In this document: one piece after another, positions 7,321-11,671 of the stretch
Layout of the letters: every line of letters begins with the position of its first letter
How positions within the stretch are numbered: position 1 is the stretch's first letter
From: Methanosarcinaceae archaeon
GTDB lineage: Archaea; Halobacteriota; Methanosarcinia; Methanosarcinales; Methanosarcinaceae
Direction of reading: 5' to 3'
DNA length: 11,671 nt
Assembly: GCA_020793555.1 (NCBI GenBank)
Contig: DQIO01000266.1
Location: 1-11,671 of the forward strand
Program-made: the position numbers and the translations under genes
Notes under the pieces: model-generated
The model's database searches: none
The model's input: the letters and a program-made list of their open reading frames with translations, nothing else
Told to the model about the DNA's origin: nothing

Positions 7321-7644
7321 ATGAGTTCCATCCGATCTAAAATAAAACGACGTTTAGAAAAGTTCATTGAATTAGATGCAAACGGTGTTCGAAGTCATAT
7401 TTTGTCTGCTTTTTTAAAGTTAAAAGAGGCCACAGTAGATAAACTACATGAAGTACTTTCAAAAAAATATGATGTTAGTCGAAGTGCAGTTGCGTCCATG
7501 GTAGGATATATTCATTCCAAACTTGGAATTTTAAGGGCGTACAAAGAATCATACAAAACTCCTATCGTCTATTCTTTGAAAGAAGAATATGCAGATATGA
7601 TTAAAGTTACACTTAATTCAAATTCTAAAGCCGCCACTACTTGA
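7321..7644 (+). CDS. DUF2551 winged-helix protein, putative archaeal transcriptional regulator
   Basis: This is a small basic protein of 107 residues matching my recollection of the DUF2551 family found in methanogens. The N-terminal region SSIRSKIKRRLEKFIELD (2-19) is followed by a helix-turn-helix-like pattern (ATVDKLHEVLSKKYDVSRSA, about 37-56) and the well-conserved MVGYIHSKLGILRAYKESYK (60-79), which would form the recognition helix and wing. The start is secure: AAAGGAGG sits eight bases before the ATG, the strongest ribosome site in the window. The next gene begins 23 bases after the stop, so the two are likely co-transcribed. Direct targets are unknown; DNA binding is inferred from the fold. 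Confidence 0.8.
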   Translation: MSSIRSKIKRRLEKFIELDANGVRSHILSAFLKLKEATVDKLHEVLSKKYDVSRSAVASMVGYIHSKLGILRAYKESYKTPIVYSLKEEYADMIKVTLNSNSKAATT

Positions 7645-7667
7645 TAATTGTCAATTGATTAAATAAA

Positions 7668-8069
7668 ATGACACTTGTTAAGGATGCACCCAGAACTGCC
7701 ACCACCATCATTATACGTTCCGATGCAGGTGCACGCATAACGCACTCTAAAGACCCTTTTTACAGCTTTATGCGCCGATTGTTCCAGGAAGACGCAACTG
7801 CTGTAAGAGGACAAAAGTTTCTCACAATGGTCGAGGAACGCCAGAAAAGCGGCAATCCGATCAAGACTAATGAGTGGGAGTCGATCCTTGAAGAACTCGA
7901 TATCGGGCGCGCATCTTTTTATTCAATGCGAAATAAACTTCTGGGCGCAGGACTGATAAGTAACAAAAACCGCGAGTACCGGTTATCAGGCCAGTTTAGT
8001 AAAGACCTTATCGATATGGCAAAATGGTGGTGGTCGGTTGTATTGGACGAAAACCCGGACAACCTGTGA
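7668..8069 (+). CDS. Conserved archaeal protein with winged-helix-like C-terminal half
   Basis: This is a 133-residue soluble protein. The N-terminal part ([20 protein letters not shown], 10-29) looks beta-rich. Residues 30-55 contain [21 protein letters not shown], and 64-108 ([20 protein letters not shown], then [20 protein letters not shown]) read like a winged helix-turn-helix with an [10 protein letters not shown] recognition helix and wing. The end, [13 protein letters not shown], is tryptophan-rich. I recognise it as a conserved methanogen hypothetical but cannot name a family. The ATG at 7668 has no clear ribosome site, so translation may depend on the upstream DUF2551 gene, 23 bases away. 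tRNA-Gln follows about 66 bases downstream. Two small DNA-binding-type proteins in tandem suggest a regulatory pair. Confidence 0.72.
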   Translation: MTLVKDAPRTATTIIIRSDAGARITHSKDPFYSFMRRLFQEDATAVRGQKFLTMVEERQKSGNPIKTNEWESILEELDIGRASFYSMRNKLLGAGLISNKNREYRLSGQFSKDLIDMAKWWWSVVLDENPDNL

Positions 8070-8135
8070 TGATTATTGCATGTCAACCGATAGATTAATA
8101 CACTACTTTTGCAATTAAGGTGATGTATTCGCAGC

Positions 8136-8208
8136 AGCCCGGTAGTGTAGTGGTCAATCATGCAGGACTCTGGATCCCGCAACCTCGGTTCGAATCCGTG
8201 CCGGGCTA
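8136..8208 (+). tRNA. tRNA-Gln (anticodon CUG)
   Basis: The acceptor arms AGCCCGG (8136-8142) and CCGGGCT (8201-8207) pair fully, with A at 8208 as discriminator. The anticodon loop CTCTGGA gives T33 followed by CTG, decoding CAG. The T arm contains GGTTCGAATCC. The anticodon stem has one A-C mismatch. No CCA is encoded and there is no intron. The A1-U72 first pair is typical of archaeal tRNA-Gln, which is charged through Glu-tRNA and the amidotransferase GatDE. Confidence 0.95.
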
Positions 8209-8216
8209 CTAAATCA

Positions 8217-8222
8217 TTTTTT
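8217..8222 (+). terminator. Poly-T transcription stop after tRNA-Gln
   Basis: Six consecutive T residues occur eight bases after the tRNA 3' end, with no hairpin before them. This is the usual form of archaeal intrinsic termination. Confidence 0.5.
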
Positions 8223-8443
8223 AAAATCCTGTTATTTGATGCTAATTATGATGAATTTGGCCAATATTTAGCTTATTTTTATTCCATGGGAATATTTTGC
8301 ACTGGATAAAGACAGGTTAAGTCTATTCAAACCACATTAATATTTTTAATATCTTATAGCAACCATCCCCCTTCACCCATGTATGCATGATAAAATCTTT
8401 CTACACGACATAATTTGCAATAAAAAAAGTAAAAAATGAACCT

Positions 8444-8464
8444 CCCCACAGCAGAGCTGTGGGG
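8444..8464. repeat. Strong GC-rich hairpin CCCCACAGC-AGA-GCTGTGGGG
   Basis: A perfect nine-base stem with a three-base loop stands out in an otherwise AT-rich 290-base gap (8209-8501) that has no gene. It lies 38 bases past the stop of the deoxyribosyltransferase gene. Subterminal palindromes of this kind mark IS200/IS605 elements and their palindrome-only relatives. A transcript-end or RNA-stabilising role is an alternative. No transposase gene is nearby. Confidence 0.6.
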
Positions 8465-8501
8465 TATTATAATTAAGATAATCTGAATTAATTACTTTAT
8501 T

Positions 8502-8960
8502 TTAACAAGAACAGCATTTTTTTTCTTCTAAAAGTGGTTGTAGTAGTGTTTCCAATTCTGAAAAAGAATGTGCAATTCTTTCTTTGAAAACACCTGAAAG
8601 CATTGGATTATCCGAGTTATTCATAAAAGTTCTCGAATCTGTTTTTAGTCCTATGCATTCTTTATCATATGCAAATCCAAGACCTATTTCAACACATGCC
8701 CCTTCATCAGGAACCCTACCATCCATTATAAAAACAATAATGTCTGCTTTTTTAATCTCATCCAGATCTCTTTTAAAAATTAGCCTTCCAGCTTCATCAT
8801 CATCAAGCGATTCATTAATTAAATTTGATAGTTCATAACCATCTCTTTGTGGAAGAAATGTGCTAAATCCAATGTCGGTTAAAAACTTATCTAATTTAAG
8901 GTTGAATTCTAATTCTGCCTCTGAGAAAAGTGGGCCTGCAATGTAAATGTTACAAGTCAA
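8502..8960 (-). CDS. Nucleoside 2-deoxyribosyltransferase family protein
   Basis: Members cleave the N-glycosidic bond of deoxynucleosides or nucleotides and may transfer the sugar; some act on NAD or other nucleotides. The 152-residue protein opens with the family's IYIAGPLFS motif (5-13). It continues with the substrate-region TFLPQRDG (34-41), the conserved FKRDLDEIKKADIIVFIMDG (62-81), and DEGACVEIGLGFAYDK (85-100), where glutamate 91 is the expected catalytic nucleophile. The C-terminus is unusual, ending CCSC. I chose TTG at 8960 because a perfect GGAGG lies eight bases upstream and the codon begins one base after the upstream stop. An ATG at 8975, overlapping the upstream frame by 14 bases, has no ribosome site. 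It appears translationally coupled to the dGTPase-like pseudogene. Actual substrate is unknown: salvage or nucleotide-depletion defence are both possible. Confidence 0.82.
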   Translation of the reverse strand: MTCNIYIAGPLFSEAELEFNLKLDKFLTDIGFSTFLPQRDGYELSNLINESLDDDEAGRLIFKRDLDEIKKADIIVFIMDGRVPDEGACVEIGLGFAYDKECIGLKTDSRTFMNNSDNPMLSGVFKERIAHSFSELETLLQPLLEEKKCCSC

Positions 8961-8961
8961 A

Positions 8962-9901
8962 TTAACGTCCTCCATATCTCTGTTTTTCCCTATAAGGAAT
9001 TGTAACTTCTGTGAAAACAGACTCAAAATATCTATCGGTCATCCCTGCTAAATAATCTCGAACGATTTCTGCTGGTTTAGCACTTTCAAGGTAAGCAGCA
9101 GATATCCAATCTAAATCGATCATATGCTTATAAACTAAGGAGTTTTTATTCTTATCTTTCTTATCTTTCAAAAAATAGTCAAAAAGGTATGAATACATAT
9201 GTTCTATTTTAGGAACTTGTTCTTTTAATTTTTGGTGATAATAAATATTATTGTAATTAAACTCTTTGAAATCTTTTACGCATTCCGAAACATCTGATGA
9301 AAATGAAATATGATCAGTACCATAGCTACTATTAATAACATCTCTAATTAAAGTGTCTAAAATTAGCCAATTTATGTTTTTTCCAGATTCATATCCAAAT
9401 AATTTTTTGCAATTTTCAGGCAGATTAACTAGCTCTTTCTCAGTAATCAAATCTACTTCAATTGCATCTTGTAAATCTCTACCCAAATAAGCAATTGTAT
9501 CTGATATTCTAACTAAACAACCTTCCATTGTTAAAGGGAAAACAGCATTTCCCTTCTTGATTTCATTTAACTTTTCATCAAACGATTTCCAATCAGGAGT
9601 GCCTGTGGGCTTAAGGATTTTATTGTGAACTTCACCATCATGACACAAAATTCCATCCAACGTCTGAAGAGTAAGATTGCAATCCTCAATTTGATCTAAA
9701 AATTGTATGTCTCGAAAAAGCTTTTGAATGTATGATTCTATCTGCATCCCTAAAAAAGGGTGGCCTCAAGAAAGGTTCTTCTTCTCTTCTATCGTGCCTT
9801 CGTATGTATTCTGAATTTTTTGTAGCATATTCTGAATACAACCGCTCTTTATCGTTAGAATTAAGTTCGATTTTATCTATTATTTTGCTTTTGATTTTCA
9901 T
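8962..9901 (-). pseudogene. dGTPase-family (HD) triphosphohydrolase pseudogene lacking the catalytic segment
   Basis: Intact members hydrolyse dGTP or other dNTPs to the nucleoside and triphosphate. The N-terminal piece (ATG at 9901, preceded by TAGGTA) runs 71 residues and contains the family signature RDADRIIHSKAFSRH (51-65) before a TGA at 9686-9688. Homology resumes one frame over near 9705 with FLDQIEDCNLTLQTLDGILC and HDGE, then ISDTIAYLGRD and, near the end, the AGMTDRY motif. It stops at 8962. Between AFSR and NLTLQ the family normally has some 95 residues carrying the HD metal-binding motifs (H...HD...D); only about 10 remain. Thus 80-90 residues and the active site are gone, together with a frameshift. 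A sequencing error cannot explain this. The C-terminal part is long and otherwise well preserved, so the event may be recent. The deoxyribosyltransferase gene follows directly. Confidence 0.85.
8969..8973 (-). promoter_or_regulatory. GGAGG ribosome binding site that points to a TTG start
   Basis: GGAGG on the minus strand sits inside the end of the upstream frame, eight bases before TTG at 8960. The nearby in-frame ATG (8975) lies upstream of the site and so cannot use it. Confidence 0.55.
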
Positions 9902-10119
9902 AAAAGTACCTACATTATTAATCACATAAAAATACAATTTTTAAAATCATACTCACTTATTTTATTAATTTATTTAACATAAGCATAATTGTATCATTTT
10001 CTCAAATAATTATTTTGTCATTTAGACGTCAGTGAGTTAACTTATATATGCCAACTATTTGCTAATACTATCTTTGTATTGCTAGTTAATGTATTAAACC
10101 CAAGCACTGTGAAAGTAAT

Positions 10120-10305
10120 CTACAAAATAATGACAAAATGAAAATTTGTTTTACCAAGATGTTTGCACACATCCATCATTATGTCAAGCTCTTTCTTTGT
10201 AAGAAGATCATCTGGTTGTATTGGCCTACCAAACCATTTTTTAAAATAGATTCTAAACCACATTCGTTTAACTGCTCTTGACACTGAGTGACCAATTCGT
10301 CGCAA
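10120..10305 (-). pseudogene. Broken ORF fragment, possibly from a tyrosine recombinase (integrase)
   Basis: The readable piece is 61 residues. The segment DDLLTKKELDIMMDVCKHL resembles the stretch that joins the core-binding and catalytic domains of archaeal Xer/phage-type integrases (LLT-x-E-E-x4-L/M-I-x2-C). FRIYFKKWFGRP before it could be the last core-binding helix. No catalytic Arg, His or Tyr motifs follow; it ends at a TAG. Coding signal seems to jump frames around an A6 run (near 10240) and a G6 run (near 10319-10324). Another overlapping frame reads GADCDELVTQCQEQLNECG, and a 23-codon frame starting at 10387 ends in the G run. The pattern suggests frameshifted debris rather than a small functional gene. 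Identity is uncertain. Confidence 0.35.
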
Positions 10306-10394
10306 TCGGCGCCTTTTACCCCCCGCCAGCTAAATCCTCGCTGAGGCTCAATTTACTTAGAGTAAACTTGATCAATTCGAGTCCCATTTTTACT

Positions 10395-11156
10395 TTACAC
10401 TTCAATCTCCAGCAAATCAGAAGCGACCCATGCGCCCCTCTTAAAATACTGTTGAAGAAGTTCAACAGATTCCCCCTCATGCCCCTGCATGTGAGGATAT
10501 AAATGCGTCAAATAGAGCCTGTCAACATTGATATCCTGGCCATGTTCATCCATGTAACCAGCCAACATATCAGGAGTAGTGTGATTTGTGACCTCGAAAC
10601 CGATTGGGAATGAACACTCATGAACTAACACATCGACATCACCACACAAGTTCATGATAGGACCGCATGGTTCAGTGTCCCCGGAATACACTACTGTTGC
10701 GCCGCCGGACTCGATCCTGTAGCCAAGTGAGGGTACGCTGTGCACACCTGACGCGCAGGTGATATTACAATTGACACCATCCGGCGCGAATACTTCACCG
10801 GCGGCGACTTCTGTTACACTGATGTCTACATTGCCCTGCATGTAATCATAAACCTCAAGCAGACCAGATATCCACTGTTGTGTGCCTTTCGGACCATATA
10901 TTGTGACATCTGTCTTGTCGCAGAGCCAATTGGCTTTGATTAAGCACAAGACATCTGACACATGGTCAAGATGCAGATGAGAGAGCACGATCGTATCTAT
11001 GTCTGTGTGGTCGTAACTGCTTTCGAATATACGGTTCAATACGCCGCCGCCACAATCGAACAGGATCGGCTTTGAATCGATCTCAATTATCATGCCGGAC
11101 TGCACCCTGCCAGGCTGCGGGATCGCAACACCTGTTCCGAGGAATGTTATTTTCAT
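10395..11156 (-). CDS. Metallo-beta-lactamase-fold hydrolase, RNase Z-like
   Basis: This is a 253-residue cytoplasmic metal-dependent hydrolase. It opens with the typical ITFLGTGVAIP and has the zinc-binding signature SHLHLDH (histidines 60, 62, 65 and aspartate 64). Further ligand candidates are H139 (GVHSVPSLGYRIE), D160 (VVYSGDTEP) and H218 (LTHLYPH). VHECSF (178-183) and NHTTPDMLAGYM (191-202) match the RNase Z-like branch. True tRNase Z enzymes are usually about 300 residues with an exosite arm, which I do not see clearly, so it may be a related phosphodiesterase or other hydrolase. The ATG at 11156 places the family N-terminus correctly; upstream codons to 11234 lack homology features. 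No strong ribosome site is seen. Its base composition is visibly richer in G+C than the island genes before it, which suggests core-genome DNA. Confidence 0.85.
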   Translation of the reverse strand: MKITFLGTGVAIPQPGRVQSGMIIEIDSKPILFDCGGGVLNRIFESSYDHTDIDTIVLSHLHLDHVSDVLCLIKANWLCDKTDVTIYGPKGTQQWISGLLEVYDYMQGNVDISVTEVAAGEVFAPDGVNCNITCASGVHSVPSLGYRIESGGATVVYSGDTEPCGPIMNLCGDVDVLVHECSFPIGFEVTNHTTPDMLAGYMDEHGQDINVDRLYLTHLYPHMQGHEGESVELLQQYFKRGAWVASDLLEIEV

Positions 11157-11341
11157 GCATTTGCATTGTTTCCAATAGTAATTTAAGTTTGCCAGCTTAC
11201 CTTGGCAGTTGAATACTGCCACCTTTGATAGCAAAGATCAGCATCGCAAAAACCACTTGCCATGCCAATAGACCGCGCTCTGGCATTGTATTAAGAACAA
11301 GGCTTAAGTAAGTTAAACATAATTAAAAGCTGTCTTGCTCA

Positions 11342-11357
11342 GTTCGAAATCTCGAAC
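11342..11357. repeat. Inverted repeat GTTCGA-AATC-TCGAAC upstream of tRNA-Leu
   Basis: Six-base perfect arms with a four-base loop end 26 bases before the mature tRNA. The site could be a regulator-binding palindrome or a fragment of a former tRNA T arm, whose GTTCGAAAT-like sequence it resembles. Confidence 0.35.
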
Positions 11358-11383
11358 AGCGCATGATGAGTTTTACAATAGGC

Positions 11384-11468
11384 GCGAGGGTAGCCCAGCT
11401 AGGTCAAAGGCGCTGGACTTAAGATCCAGTAACGCAGGTTTTCGAGGGTTCGAATCCCTCCCTTCGCA
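11384..11468 (+). tRNA. tRNA-Leu (anticodon UAA)
   Basis: The 85-nt gene has acceptor arms GCGAGGG and CCTTCGC (one G-U pair) with A as discriminator. The anticodon stem CTGGA/TCCAG encloses CTTAAGA, giving TAA (decodes UUA). A long variable arm typical of leucine tRNAs follows, then the T arm GAGGG-TTCGAAT-CCCTC. No intron and no encoded CCA. Confidence 0.95.
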
Positions 11469-11475
11469 TTTTTTT
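11469..11475 (+). terminator. Poly-T transcription stop after tRNA-Leu
   Basis: Seven T residues begin directly after the discriminator base, with no hairpin of their own. This fits archaeal termination of a single-gene tRNA transcript. Confidence 0.55.
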
Positions 11476-11671
11476 GAGTGATGAATCGTTGGTTTTTTGT
11501 ACATCCTGTTATTGCAATGAAATTGTGTCAACTAAACTAAATTTTTGATTTTTTGGTAACTATTCAGCTATACCTAAACGTTGTCGTTAGATTGAATAAT
11601 TCCTAAATAGATAGTAGCACAACAATTGACTGGAAGTTAAGAAAACGTGGCATCAGTTCCCGCCGCAGGCG

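Noticed and set aside
11476..11671. Possible gene running off the right edge (minus-strand frame from 11671)
   Set aside because: About 20 codons without recognisable features; no start or stop context to support it.

Overview
The window looks like chromosomal DNA from a methanogenic archaeon of the Methanosarcinales. Several features point there. The tRNA genes lack an encoded CCA, and the tRNA-Gln has an A1-U72 pair. TATA-type promoter elements and poly-T stops replace bacterial -10/-35 boxes and hairpin terminators. A DUF2551 winged-helix protein and a GAF/PAS sensor of the style common in methanogens are present. The non-coding DNA is very AT-rich and intergenic space is generous. Genus-level assignment is not possible from the sequence alone.

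Layout. (1) 72-3240: a TATA-type promoter drives an apparent two-gene operon. It holds a short Old Yellow Enzyme-type flavoprotein that ends right after a 4Fe-4S cysteine cluster, then, 11 bases later, a GAF-PAS-GAF-PAS sensor with no kinase or other output domain. (2) 3243-4919, minus strand: an MFS transporter followed by a decayed CheR-type methyltransferase that has lost its N-terminus, carries an internal deletion with frameshift, and has a later in-frame stop. It converges on the sensor gene with a gap of two bases. A 7-3-7 palindrome lies upstream of the transporter. (3) 4920-6411: about 1.5 kb without a credible gene. It holds five imperfect 29-bp tandem repeats, several palindromes, and two 19-bp palindromic sites in opposite orientation. 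(4) 6412-8222: a zinc-ribbon protein (minus), a 141-bp MITE-like element with terminal inverted repeats, then two small DNA-binding-type genes (DUF2551 and a second winged-helix-like protein) followed by tRNA-Gln(CUG). (5) 8223-10394: accessory-looking DNA with a strong 9-bp hairpin, a nucleoside 2-deoxyribosyltransferase gene, an upstream co-oriented dGTPase-family pseudogene that has lost its catalytic HD segment, and a short broken ORF resembling part of a tyrosine recombinase. (6) 10395-11475: an RNase Z-like metallo-beta-lactamase-fold hydrolase (minus) and tRNA-Leu(UAA). The last 196 bases hold nothing I can support.

How the parts relate. The oxidoreductase and sensor are probably co-transcribed and may link redox state to signalling, which is inference. 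The dGTPase/deoxyribosyltransferase pair would act on the deoxynucleotide pool. Both families are known from nucleotide-depletion antiviral systems, but here one partner is visibly inactivated. The stretch between the two tRNA genes, with recombinase-like debris and pseudogenes, reads as an eroded genomic island. No complete new system is evident. The most interesting items are the decayed dGTPase/deoxyribosyltransferase cassette, the output-less sensor beside a dying CheR, the 29-bp repeat array, and the MITE.
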